Below are positions 41,210-49,658 of a DNA stretch of 52,422 nt, piece by piece; the stretch's first letter is position 1; every line of letters starts with the position of its first letter. Below the pieces are notes generated by a model, which saw nothing but the letters and a program-made list of their open reading frames with translations, had not been told where the DNA came from and searched no databases. Location of the stretch: positions 1 through 52,422 of the forward strand of contig CAZWEZ010000011.1 in NCBI GenBank assembly GCA_964632795.1, given 5' to 3'. Both the position numbers and the translations under genes were made by a program. This DNA is from CAZWEZ01 sp964632795. Its GTDB lineage: Bacteria; Pseudomonadota; Alphaproteobacteria; Rhodospirillales; 2-02-FULL-58-16.

Positions 41210-43008
41210 CGGATCACCTCGTACAGCTTGAGTTCGGCGGCCAGCGGCGAGGGCAGCGGCGCCGCGCGCAGCCACCGCGGGGGCCGGCCCTCGACCAGCC
41301 GCCGGTAAAGGGTCGCCCCGCCGCCGGCGGGATCGAAGAAGGTCCCCTCGTTGGAGCGCGGGCACAGCAGGATCAAATCGATTTGGCGCTCGCGGACCAG
41401 CTCGAGGGCCTCGCCGTCGTCGGTCGCCGTCATGATGCGCCGCGCGGCCAGCAGCCCCGCCCGGTGGCGATGGTAGGCGGTGGCCACCACCCGGTGGCGG
41501 GTCCTATACAGGAGCTCGGGCCCGAAATCGACCGACGCCAGGATGGTCCGCCGGCGGTCGCCCCATCCCCCGGCGTCGTCGAGGTGGCGCGCCGCCCGGG
41601 CGATCCGGCAGTCCCGGGAGCCCACCGAGGTCTTATCGGTTCCGTTTTCCAACTTCATGACCACCAGACCCAGGATCAGGAACCCGACGGCGAACCCCGA
41701 TATCAGGAGCGCCCGGACCACGGCCCGCCAGCGGATGTCCACCGTCCGCTCCAGGACCCTGGCCAACAGCTCGGCATAGGGCAGCAGCAGGAGTATCTCC
41801 GGATAGCCGGCCCAACGCCGCTGATAAAGGGTCAATGGAATATAGAGCATGAGACCTAAGATGATGTAAACCCAGGCGGCGTGAACCTCCGAGCGGCGTT
41901 GCGTCCAGGCGATCCAGGCCAGGAACGGCAGCCCCGGCAGGGCGGTGCCGAGGAACAGAATCGCCGCCCCGGCCCCGATGTCGCCGGGGTCGATGAGGGG
42001 CTGGATCTCGGCGATGCGGTTAAAAAGCAGGGCGGCGACGGCGGGGTCCATGTCGGCCAGCGGCCCCCGGAAGAAGCCGGGGAACACGGCCCACATCACG
42101 CCGCCGGAGAACAGCCCCCACGCCCCCGCCGCCGCCAGGCGGGCAAGCGGCCGAAGGTCCCGCCCGGACAGGACGACCAGCGCCCAGAAGGCCAGGATCA
42201 ACCCGCCCAGCAGCCAGTGGACGACGGACAGACGGTCGTACTTGGCCTCGAGGAGGGCGGGCCACGGCCGCTCGACGAAGATGGCGATGGCGAGGCCGGC
42301 GAACAGCGCCGCCGACAGGTGGAAGACCTTCCTCCCCATCTCGCGGCCCGACAGGATCCAGTACAGGGTCAGGACCGCCAGGTTGACCGCCAGCGCCGCC
42401 AGGGCCTCGATGCTGACCCACAGCGACAGCGCCGCGACGAGCCCGGCCCCGTGGCAGACCCCGGCCCGGAAGCGGTCCACCAGCAGCCGGACGACGAAAC
42501 CCAGCGACAGCACGAACAGCAGCATGTTGAGTCCGTGGTGGTCGGCCCGCCCGGCCATGAAGTAGGGCGTCGCCCCCGGCAGGACGACGAACATCAGCCC
42601 GAGGAGGAGCAGCCTGTCCGGGGCCAGGAACGGCCGCCCCGCCCACATCATGGCGATCACCGCGAGTACCTGGAGGAGCGGGCTGACCAGCGCTCCGGAC
42701 CACAGGAGCGCGTCCTCGAAGCCGCCGAACGGCGCCCCCAGCCAGGCGCCGGCCAGCAGCAAGGCGTCGAAGGGCCGCGTCCAGTGCATGACCTCGCCGT
42801 AGGGGGCGTTGGCGCGGGGGATGGAGATGTCGAACCAGTCGCCGGTCTCGTGAAGCCGCGTCACCCGGTGGAGCCGCATGTAGCTGTCCGGGCCGATCAG
42901 CTCCCCGTCGAGCACCGGCGACGCCGCCAAGGCCACCCACAGGACCTGCACCAGGAGGCACAGCACCACCGGGAACCACAGGCCGTAGCGTTGAGGATTG
43001 GTGGTCAT
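41206..43008 (-). CDS. GT-C/STT3-like multi-pass membrane protein, paralog 1
   Basis: 600 residues with about 11-13 membrane segments and a soluble C-terminal domain of about 130 residues. An N-terminal extracytoplasmic loop has GPDSYMRLHRV, resembling the acidic DxY motif of STT3/PglB; then HWTRPFDALLLAGAWLG, GRADHHGLN and FPGFFRGPLADMDP. The C-terminal part contains FGPELLYRTRHRVVATAYHR. All four are shared with two paralogs in the operon. The GT-C fold suggests transfer of sugar from a polyprenyl-linked donor outside the cytoplasmic membrane. I know of no characterised member; the assignment is by topology, motifs and neighbourhood. It lies 19 nt after the sulfatase-like stop and is coupled to the GT2 gene. 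Confidence 0.7.
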   Translation of the reverse strand: MTTNPQRYGLWFPVVLCLLVQVLWVALAASPVLDGELIGPDSYMRLHRVTRLHETGDWFDISIPRANAPYGEVMHWTRPFDALLLAGAWLGAPFGGFEDALLWSGALVSPLLQVLAVIAMMWAGRPFLAPDRLLLLGLMFVVLPGATPYFMAGRADHHGLNMLLFVLSLGFVVRLLVDRFRAGVCHGAGLVAALSLWVSIEALAALAVNLAVLTLYWILSGREMGRKVFHLSAALFAGLAIAIFVERPWPALLEAKYDRLSVVHWLLGGLILAFWALVVLSGRDLRPLARLAAAGAWGLFSGGVMWAVFPGFFRGPLADMDPAVAALLFNRIAEIQPLIDPGDIGAGAAILFLGTALPGLPFLAWIAWTQRRSEVHAAWVYIILGLMLYIPLTLYQRRWAGYPEILLLLPYAELLARVLERTVDIRWRAVVRALLISGFAVGFLILGLVVMKLENGTDKTSVGSRDCRIARAARHLDDAGGWGDRRRTILASVDFGPELLYRTRHRVVATAYHRHRAGLLAARRIMTATDDGEALELVRERQIDLILLCPRSNEGTFFDPAGGGATLYRRLVEGRPPRWLRAAPLPSPLAAELKLYEVIR

Positions 43009-43027
43009 GTCACCCTGCGTCTCCCGG

Positions 43028-44623
43028 CTACGGCGTGCCGAATGCGGGCATGGTGGCGCGCCGCATTCGGGGGGAAGAATTATCGATCAGAAACACCGTT
43101 CCATCCTCGGCCGGTGGCGGCGCGCCCAGGATCTGGGTGGAAAAAAGGTTGTGCAACGTCGCCGGGCGGTCGTCGTAGCCCGGCGTCACGCCGGGGGCGC
43201 GGATTGCGTACAGCGTGGAGAAGGAATCGACGTAGTCCTCGGGCGACAGGCGGCGCCTGTTTTCCTGGTAGGGATCGAGCAGGGTGATGCGCGAGCCGTG
43301 ATCGCCATGAACGACAATCGTGGCGTCCTCAAGAGTGCCTCTCTCGCGCATCGCCCGAAAGAGCGCGTCCATTCGGGACATGATGCAGCGGACCTGGGCG
43401 AAATACCGTTTATACATCGCCACCCGGTACTCCGGTGTGCTTCTGAACAGGGCGAATTCATGGTTCACCTTCCGTGCCCCCCAGGCGTCGGTGTCGGGGA
43501 GCAGGCGGCAGGCGGCGTCCCACACGTAGGGTCCGTGGGGTAGCGGCAGATGGATGAAAAAGAGTCGGCCGCGCGGCGCCTCCAGCACGTCGTTCCAGCT
43601 CCGCTCGATAACATCCATCGCGGTGAGCGTGAACAGGTCGTTGTAATTCTTCCAACCCCAGTCGGGATTCATGAAGCGCGTCAACTTGTAGACCGAGGAC
43701 AGCATGACGTACCGGCCGAGGATCCATTTGGCTTTCTCCAACACGCCCAGATCCAGGTCCTGAATGACGTACAGCCTGCTGAACGGATAGGTGTAGCAGA
43801 ACTCGACGAATTCGCCGGGTCCCTGGCAAACGTCAAAGTAATCCGATTGATAGACCCTGATCCGGTAACCTGCGTTGGCGAACTTCTCGAAGTAGCCGTT
43901 CGCGGTGATGATATTGGTGTAGCCTCCAATGTGTTTGACGTACCTGTAGGTTGCCGGTGAGGCATCCCCATTCATGAGGCTGCCAAGGGAAGCATTGGTT
44001 TGGAAGTACGGACTGTACGCCCGGCCGTAGAGGCGGAATCCCCAGGCCTCGTAGAAACGCCGAAGGTCCTCCTGGAGTTCCGGGCCGCCGTCGATATCGC
44101 GGGGAATGCCCTCGACGGCGGCGTGGCCGTCCAAGACCAGATGGATGATTGGATCGAGGTCGGCGCGTAGAGGACCGGTGACCTCGATCCGCCGTGGGCC
44201 GAATTCAACGGACCCGGATGGCAGCGCCAAGCCACTGACCATGACGGTCGCAAAGACCGTGGCGAAAATGGCGGGCAAGTGCTTGCGCACCAAATACATC
44301 GCCATCAGGAGCGTCCATATCACCACGCCCGCCATGACCATGGTAAGAGCGCCCCGCAATCCGCCGGTGAGGGAATAGACGATTTCGACGATCCCATGCT
44401 GATCGAGGAAAAACAGCGTCAAGAGAATGAAGCCGGCGAACCTGATCGGCAGGTTCGCGGCAAGCAGTCCCAGACCCAGGGCGCCGCCAATCACGATCAT
44501 GGTAAATAGGCTGACCAGAACCTCCGGCTCAAGCAGGCCGTATTGTTGATAGGAGAGGTAGTTGAAGAAGCTGCCGAGCAGCACCAGGATGGGGCAAAGG
44601 ACGAGCACCGATGCGTTCTTCAT
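43028..44623 (-). CDS. Membrane sulfatase-fold (alkaline phosphatase superfamily) protein
   Basis: 531 residues. Five hydrophobic segments (about 5-140) precede a large extracytoplasmic domain. That domain has LVLDGHAAVEGIPRD (first metal site, an Asp with His in place of the common Glu), TNASLGSLMNGD (nucleophile Thr or Ser region) and a VVHGDHGSR metal site near the C-terminus, the sulfatase/EptA pattern. The membrane-then-sulfatase layout is that of phosphoethanolamine or glycerophosphate transferases and of some uncharacterised hydrolases. The gene overlaps paralog 2 by ATGA. It could decorate or trim the lipid-linked or transferred glycan; the substrate is unknown. Confidence 0.75.
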   Translation of the reverse strand: MKNASVLVLCPILVLLGSFFNYLSYQQYGLLEPEVLVSLFTMIVIGGALGLGLLAANLPIRFAGFILLTLFFLDQHGIVEIVYSLTGGLRGALTMVMAGVVIWTLLMAMYLVRKHLPAIFATVFATVMVSGLALPSGSVEFGPRRIEVTGPLRADLDPIIHLVLDGHAAVEGIPRDIDGGPELQEDLRRFYEAWGFRLYGRAYSPYFQTNASLGSLMNGDASPATYRYVKHIGGYTNIITANGYFEKFANAGYRIRVYQSDYFDVCQGPGEFVEFCYTYPFSRLYVIQDLDLGVLEKAKWILGRYVMLSSVYKLTRFMNPDWGWKNYNDLFTLTAMDVIERSWNDVLEAPRGRLFFIHLPLPHGPYVWDAACRLLPDTDAWGARKVNHEFALFRSTPEYRVAMYKRYFAQVRCIMSRMDALFRAMRERGTLEDATIVVHGDHGSRITLLDPYQENRRRLSPEDYVDSFSTLYAIRAPGVTPGYDDRPATLHNLFSTQILGAPPPAEDGTVFLIDNSSPRMRRATMPAFGTP

Positions 44624-46434
44624 CGTCGGACCTCGAACAGCAGGAACCGCCCGGCCAGGCCGTCGGGCAGCGTCACCTCGCGCAGCCACGGCGGCACCCG
44701 GTGATCGAGCAGCTTTCCGTACAGACTCGGTGTTTCTTTCCCGGGCCTGAAGAAACCTCCCGAGGGGCACAACAGGATGAGGTCGATCCGCCGTTCCTCG
44801 ACCAGCTCGCGGGCGGCCTCCTCGGTGGGCGCCGACATGATCAGGTGGGAGGCCAGGATCCCCATCCCCTGGCGGTTGCGGTGATAGGGGGTGGCGACCA
44901 TCCGGTGCCGGGTCCGGTAGAGGAGCTCGGGGCCGAAGTCCACCGGCGCCAGGACGGTCCGCGTCGCGCTTCCCCAACCGGCGGGATCGTCAAGGAAGCG
45001 CGCGATCCCGCTCAGCCGGCAGGCCGGGACGGTCGCCGAGGCCCCCGAGGCGCTCCCCTCGACCCTCATCAGCACCAGCCCGAGGACCGTGAAGGCGCCG
45101 CAGAAGACGACCAGCGCCGCGGTCCGCAGCAGGAGCTGGAGGCGGGCGCCGGCCGAGGCGATCCGCTCGAACGTCCGGACCAGCAGCTCGGCGTAGGGAA
45201 CCAGCAGGAGCACCACCGCATAGCCGGTCCAGCGGACCTGATAGAAGGCCAGCGGCAGGAACAGCGCCAGGGCGATGGCCAGGTACGTCCAGGCGGCCCG
45301 GTGCTCCGGGCGGCGGGGCCAGCGGAGGTTCCAGGCCAGCATCGGCAGTGCCGGCAGGGCGAGGCCCAGCCAGTAGACGGCCGGCCCCAGGGCCGGGTCG
45401 CGGAGATCGACCAGGGGCCGGTACTCGCCGATCCGCTCCAGCCAGATGTGGATGATCCGGGGGTCCTGGTCGGCCAGCGGCCCCCGGAAGAAGCCCGGGA
45501 ACGCCGTCCCCATGACGACCGCCGCGAGGAGCGCCCCCAGCGCCGTCGCGGCCAGGCGGCCGGGAGTGCGGGACAACGGACCGCCGTTCCGCCCGCTCGC
45601 CAGGACCACTCCCCAGAAGGCCGCGATCACCGCCGCCAGCGACCAGTGGACGACCGAGAAGCGGTCGTGGTCGGCCACCAACAGGCCGTCCCACGGCCGT
45701 TCGAGGACCAGGGCCACGCTGACCCCGGCCAACAGCGCCACCGAGACGTGGAACGTCTTGCGCGCCAGGTCCCGCTCCGAGAAAATCCACAACACGCCCA
45801 GGGTGGAGAGGTTGGCGGCCAGGACGACCAGGGACTCGACGCTGACCCACAGCGAAAGCGCCATCACCGCCCCCGCGGCGTGGCACAGGCGGGCCTGGAA
45901 GTCCCACAGCAGGAGCCGGATCGTGAAGCCCATCGACAGCACGAACAGAAGGATGAGGAGGCTGTGGTGGTCGGCCCGCCCGGCGAAGAAGAAGTGAATG
46001 ACGGCCGGCTGGAGCAGGGACAGCAGGGCCAGGAAGACGCCGCGGCCGCCCTCCAGCACCGGGGCCGCCGCCCAGCACAGGGCGGCCAGGGTCAGCAGTT
46101 GCAGCAGCGGGCCGATCAGCGCCCCGCTCCAGAACAGCGCCGTCTCGAAGTCCGCCACCAACGCTCCCAGCCAGGCGCCGGCCAGCAACAGGACGTCGAA
46201 GGGGCGCGTCCAGTGCATGATCTCGCCGTGGGGCGCGTCGCCGCGGGGGATGACGGGATCGAACCAGGCCCCGGTCTCCTCGAGCAGCGTCACCCGGTGG
46301 AGCCGCATGTAGCTGTCCGGCCCCAGCAGCTCGCCGTCGAGGATCGGCGCGGTGCCGTTAGCGATCAGCACCGCCTGCAGGATCAGGACCAGCAGCAGCG
46401 GGAACCACGGGCCGTAGGTGCGGACCCCGGTCAC
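44620..46434 (-). CDS. GT-C/STT3-like multi-pass membrane protein, paralog 2
   Basis: 604 residues starting at a GTG (46434) whose last bases overlap the stop of paralog 3. The layout matches paralog 1: GPDSYMRLHRVTLLEETG, HWTRPFDVLLLAGAWLG, GRADHHSLL, FPGFFRGPLADQDP and, near the end, FGPELLYRTRHRMVATPYHR. The frame also stays open upstream through paralog 3, giving a false 1198-codon ORF; the family start, the overlap and homology fix the boundary. It is roughly as far from paralog 1 as from paralog 3 by eye. Like its relatives, it probably takes sugars from polyprenyl donors. The protein is uncharacterised. Confidence 0.7.
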   Translation of the reverse strand: MTGVRTYGPWFPLLLVLILQAVLIANGTAPILDGELLGPDSYMRLHRVTLLEETGAWFDPVIPRGDAPHGEIMHWTRPFDVLLLAGAWLGALVADFETALFWSGALIGPLLQLLTLAALCWAAAPVLEGGRGVFLALLSLLQPAVIHFFFAGRADHHSLLILLFVLSMGFTIRLLLWDFQARLCHAAGAVMALSLWVSVESLVVLAANLSTLGVLWIFSERDLARKTFHVSVALLAGVSVALVLERPWDGLLVADHDRFSVVHWSLAAVIAAFWGVVLASGRNGGPLSRTPGRLAATALGALLAAVVMGTAFPGFFRGPLADQDPRIIHIWLERIGEYRPLVDLRDPALGPAVYWLGLALPALPMLAWNLRWPRRPEHRAAWTYLAIALALFLPLAFYQVRWTGYAVVLLLVPYAELLVRTFERIASAGARLQLLLRTAALVVFCGAFTVLGLVLMRVEGSASGASATVPACRLSGIARFLDDPAGWGSATRTVLAPVDFGPELLYRTRHRMVATPYHRNRQGMGILASHLIMSAPTEEAARELVEERRIDLILLCPSGGFFRPGKETPSLYGKLLDHRVPPWLREVTLPDGLAGRFLLFEVRR

Positions 46435-48287
46435 CGCACCACCTCGAACAGGCGGAACCCCTCGCCCAGGGCCTCGGGCAACCGGACCTCGCGCAGCCAC
46501 GGCGGCCCCCGGCGCTCGACCAGACGCCGCTGCAGGCTCCCCGGGGCTGGATCGGAGGTCGCGCCCGGACACAGCAGGACCAGATCGACCCGGCGTTCCA
46601 TGATCAGGGCCTGGGCGGAGGCGTCGTCGGTCGCCGACAGGATGAGGTGGTTGTCGACGATCCCCCGGCCGTTGCGGTGGTAGGGGGTAGCCACCACCCG
46701 GTGCCTGGTCCGATAGAGGATCTCGGGGCCGAAATTGACCGGCGCCAGGATGGTCCTGGCGCCGTCGCCCCAGCCGTCGGGATCGTCGAGGTAGGCGGAG
46801 ACGCGGTCGATCCGGCAGGCCGCCGGAATCGGCGAATAGGCGCCGATGCCGCGCTCGACCTTGATCAACGCCAGGCCGGCCACCGAGAAGACGCCGCAGA
46901 ACGCGGCGACCACTCCGGCCCTGGCCAGCGGCCGGACGCCGCCGGAGAGGGGCGCGGTGCGCTCGAACACCCGGCCCAGCAGTTCGGCGTAGGGGAGCAG
47001 CAGGAGCAGGGCCGGATAGACGGTCCAGCGAACCTGGTAGAAGGCCAGCGGCAGGAACACCGCCAGCCCGACCGACAGGTAGACGAAGCCGGTGCGGACG
47101 GTCTCGCGGCGCGTCGTGAAGATCATCCAGGCCAGGAACGGCAGGGCCGGCAGGGCGATGCCCAGCCAGTAGACGAACGGTCCGAGGGCCGGGTTCCGGG
47201 GATCGACCAGGGGTTGGACCTCGATGATCCGATCGAACAGGATGGGGGCGATCCGGGGGTCCATGTCGGCCAACGGCCCCCGGAAGAAGCCGGGGAACGC
47301 GGCCCACATCAGGCCCCCCGCCAGGACTCCCCACACCACCGCCGAGGTTAGCCGGCCGAGTGGGCGGCCGAGTGGGCGGTCGAGGGCGGCGGTGATCCGG
47401 CCGGCGGCCAGGACCAGCCCCCAATAGGCCCATGCCAGCCCGGCCAGGACCAAGTGGACGATCGACAGGCGGTCGTATTCGACCTCGAGGATTCCGGACA
47501 GCGGGCGTTCGAGGACCAGGGCCACGGCGAGGCCGGCCACCAGCGCCCCCGAGAGGTGGAAGGCCTTCCTCTCCAGTTGCCGCCCGGTGAAGACCCAGAA
47601 CAGGGTCAGGGCGGCGAGGTTGAAGACCAGCGCCGCCAGGGCCTCGACGCTGACCCACAGCGAGAAGGCGACGAGGATTCCGGCCAGGTGGCACGGCCCG
47701 GCCCGGTACGGGGACGACAGGAGGCGGACCACCAGCCCCAGCGACAGCACGAACAGCAACAGGTTGAGGCCGTGGTGATCGGCCCGCCCGGCGAAGAAGT
47801 AGTGGACGATGGCCGGATTGACCAGGAACAGCAGGCCGAGGAAGACGATCCTGTGGCGCGCCAGCACCGGCGCCGCCGCCCACATGACGGCGATCAGGAC
47901 GAGGAACTGCAACAGCGGCCCGACCAGCGTCCCCGACCAGAACAACGCCGTCTTGAAGTCGGTCAGCGGCGCCCCCAGCCAGGCGCCGGCCAGCAGCAGG
48001 GCGTCGAAGGGCCGCGTCCAATGGAGGACGTCGCCATAGGGCGCGTTGCTTCTGGGAACCGCCGAATCGAACCAGTCCCCGGTCTCGTGGAGCTGCGTCA
48101 CCCGGTTGAGCCGGGTGTAACTGTCGGCCCCCATCAGCCTCCCCTCGAGGACCGGGGTGGTCCCGTAGGCGACCACCATCACCTGCAGGAGCAGGCACAG
48201 CGCCAGGGGGAACCACAGGCCGTAGGGGCGATCCCCGCCGCCGGGGGCGCCCGGCGTCCGCGGGGACGGATCGGCGGCGATGCTCAT
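46431..48287 (-). CDS. GT-C/STT3-like multi-pass membrane protein, paralog 3 (operon leader)
   Basis: 618 residues, the longest paralog because of a ~20-residue proline-rich N-terminal tail (SPRTPGAPGGGDRP). It has GADSYTRLNRV (T replaces M), HWTRPFDALLLAGAWLG, GRADHHGLNLLLF, FPGFFRGPLADMDP and FGPEILYRTRHRVVATPYHR. These conserved pieces are shared with the other two and differ elsewhere, showing old duplications, not assembly error. It is the first gene of the operon; the region upstream (48288-49063) must hold the promoter. The start codon at 48287 gives the standard membrane entry. Same function class as the paralogs; acceptor specificity may differ. Confidence 0.7.
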   Translation of the reverse strand: MSIAADPSPRTPGAPGGGDRPYGLWFPLALCLLLQVMVVAYGTTPVLEGRLMGADSYTRLNRVTQLHETGDWFDSAVPRSNAPYGDVLHWTRPFDALLLAGAWLGAPLTDFKTALFWSGTLVGPLLQFLVLIAVMWAAAPVLARHRIVFLGLLFLVNPAIVHYFFAGRADHHGLNLLLFVLSLGLVVRLLSSPYRAGPCHLAGILVAFSLWVSVEALAALVFNLAALTLFWVFTGRQLERKAFHLSGALVAGLAVALVLERPLSGILEVEYDRLSIVHLVLAGLAWAYWGLVLAAGRITAALDRPLGRPLGRLTSAVVWGVLAGGLMWAAFPGFFRGPLADMDPRIAPILFDRIIEVQPLVDPRNPALGPFVYWLGIALPALPFLAWMIFTTRRETVRTGFVYLSVGLAVFLPLAFYQVRWTVYPALLLLLPYAELLGRVFERTAPLSGGVRPLARAGVVAAFCGVFSVAGLALIKVERGIGAYSPIPAACRIDRVSAYLDDPDGWGDGARTILAPVNFGPEILYRTRHRVVATPYHRNGRGIVDNHLILSATDDASAQALIMERRVDLVLLCPGATSDPAPGSLQRRLVERRGPPWLREVRLPEALGEGFRLFEVVR

Positions 48288-48746
48288 CTCCGGGCCTCGA
48301 ACGGGCGGGGAGCGTGGCCTGGCGGATCGGCGCTCATATGGTCGGGCGTCTCTCTGAGCGGGGGTCGGATGCAGGACGTTAGCAGAAACCCTCGGCCGGA
48401 ACCATCCGCCGGGAAATAGTTTCTAGAATCGTGGACGGGAATCCAGAATTGCTGGACTATTGCCGGCGGCCGACGGCGGCGATCCCTGCCCCGGGACCGG
48501 GCGGGCGCCGGGGCGGGGGAGAAAATGGCTTTGATTACAGACGGTTAGATTATTTCCACAGGTTTTGTGTCGGTTTTCGGCGGAGTGGCACGGTTATTGA
48601 TCTATTTCGGTGATGATCGCCGGTTGTCCCCATGCGGCGCGGTGGAACGAACGGCGAAAGAGCAAGCAGGGAGTCCGGGGAAAGAAAATAAAATTTACAA
48701 GTAATTAACGTTATATTTGGAATTATTCATTAATATTATTTTTTAG

Positions 48747-48775
48747 TTGACTTTTTCTATGTTATTATTTAAGAT
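48747..48775 (+). promoter_or_regulatory. Sigma-70 promoter upstream of flp pilin 1
   Basis: TTGACT (48747-48752) and TAAGAT (48770-48775) are 17 nt apart, within the most AT-rich stretch of the window. It is oriented toward the pilin gene, about 290 nt from its ATG, giving an unusually long leader that contains a small ORF. Confidence 0.5.
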
Positions 48776-48828
48776 ATATTTGACGGGGAACGACTGCGAT
48801 GAATTTTCCCCTAATCGAGGAGGGTACC

Positions 48829-48921
48829 ATGCCGGCTGGCGGAATGTTCTTGAGGACGACACCGATCACCGCGACCGCTGAATGCCGGGATTCCGGCGGC
48901 CCTTGGCGTCGAGTAGAATAG
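48829..48921 (+). CDS. Possible 30-residue leader peptide
   Basis: A short ORF, MPAGGMFLRTTPITATAECR to a TAG, with a very strong GAGGAGGG ribosome site 4 nt before its ATG. An in-frame ATG ten codons upstream is an alternative. It lies in the long leader of flp pilin 1. No family; it may be a translated leader or a chance ORF behind a good Shine-Dalgarno. Confidence 0.3.
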   Translation: MPAGGMFLRTTPITATAECRDSGGPWRRVE

Positions 48922-49063
48922 GGTTGTTTGGAACTTAACGATGGTGATACCCTGTCTCGAAATTCGGTTGCAGGAGGCTCGTTTGTTACCGGAAGGACTA
49001 AGTGCAGAGCAGGCAAAACCATCATCGTCCTTTTGGTTCTTTCAGAAGAAGGAGACTAAGATC

Positions 49064-49237
49064 ATGATTCCCAGTATCCGTTCCTTGTTCCATGGGTTTA
49101 CCAAGGATTCGGCAGGGGCTACGGCGATCGAATACGCGCTGATCGCCGCCGTCATGGCGGGCTTGATCGTTACCGCCATCGCACTGTTGAACCTCGAGGG
49201 CGTGTTCAACACCATTGCCAACTCTTTGGCGGGCTAG
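49064..49237 (+). CDS. Flp family type IVb pilin (1)
   Basis: 57 residues. A short basic leader ends before GATAIEYALIAAVMAGLIVT; the prepilin peptidase (TadV/CpaA-type) cut would fall between the Gly and Ala, leaving Glu at +5 and Tyr at +6 as in all Flp pilins. The hydrophobic stem follows and the tail is short. It forms the tight-adherence pilus filament. An AGGAG site lies 9 nt before the ATG. A terminator follows, so it can be made in excess over the next genes. Confidence 0.93.
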   Translation: MIPSIRSLFHGFTKDSAGATAIEYALIAAVMAGLIVTAIALLNLEGVFNTIANSLAG

Positions 49238-49297
49238 ACTTTCGGTTTTTCCGGACGCCCTTCGCCGGGAATGGCGGTCAGGGCATAGGTTTCAAGG

Positions 49298-49334
49298 TGC
49301 CTCCCGGTTCCGTCTCGGGCCGGGAGGCATTTTG
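49298..49334 (+). terminator. Rho-independent terminator after flp pilin 1
   Basis: A perfect 10-bp GC stem (TGCCTCCCGG paired with CCGGGAGGCA) with a 12-nt loop runs straight into TTTTG. It is 60 nt beyond the pilin stop, the expected place for a terminator on an abundant monocistronic message. Confidence 0.7.
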
Positions 49335-49437
49335 ATTTCGCCGGTCTTCGTCGCCGACCGTCCCGGCTTCCCGTTCGGGCATGGCGGCGGTGGCGGTCCG
49401 CTATCCTCGGCTTCGCCATTTTCAGTGAAAGAAGGCC

Positions 49438-49620
49438 ATGGCCATCTTCACCCGTCCCGTTTCCCTGATTTTGCGTTTGCTCCGCGATCGGGCTGGGGCG
49501 ACGGCGATCGAGTACGCGCTGATCGCCGCCATCATGACCGCCCTGGTGGTGACCGCGCTCGCCCTGCTCGACCTTGAGGACGTGTTCAGTAGGATCCAGA
49601 ACACCCTGGACAGCGCCTGA
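49438..49620 (+). CDS. Flp family type IVb pilin (2)
   Basis: 60 residues: basic leader FTRPVSLILRLLRDRAG, then GATAIEYALIAAIMTALVVT with the same processing site and Glu+5/Tyr+6 pair. It differs from pilin 1 in the leader and tail (LDLEDVFSRIQNTLDSA versus LNLEGVFNTIANSLAG). An AAGAAGG site precedes the ATG. It is a paralog separated from pilin 1 by a terminator, so it is probably expressed at another level; it is 38 nt before the SGNH hydrolase gene. Confidence 0.92.
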   Translation: MAIFTRPVSLILRLLRDRAGATAIEYALIAAIMTALVVTALALLDLEDVFSRIQNTLDSA

Positions 49621-49658
49621 GGCGTCTCGGCCGAGAGGTCTTATCCGGGAAGGGTCCG

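Larger units (their letters stand above)
48288..49063. other. Long AT-rich divergent region between the GT-C operon and Flp pilin 1
   Basis: A 776-nt gap, one of the few long gene-free stretches here. The left half (48288-48660) is GC-rich and should contain the leftward promoter of the GT-C operon. The 48670-48790 stretch is markedly AT-rich and holds a near-consensus sigma-70 promoter. The right part carries a small ORF with a strong ribosome site (48829-48921). No other gene is supported. Confidence 0.55.

Noticed and set aside
44620..48216. A single 1198-codon open frame spanning paralogs 2 and 3 of the GT-C family.
   Set aside because: The upstream half is out of frame with the real paralog 3 and has Arg/Gly/Pro-rich shadow composition; homology and the GTGA overlap place the true start of paralog 2 at 46434.
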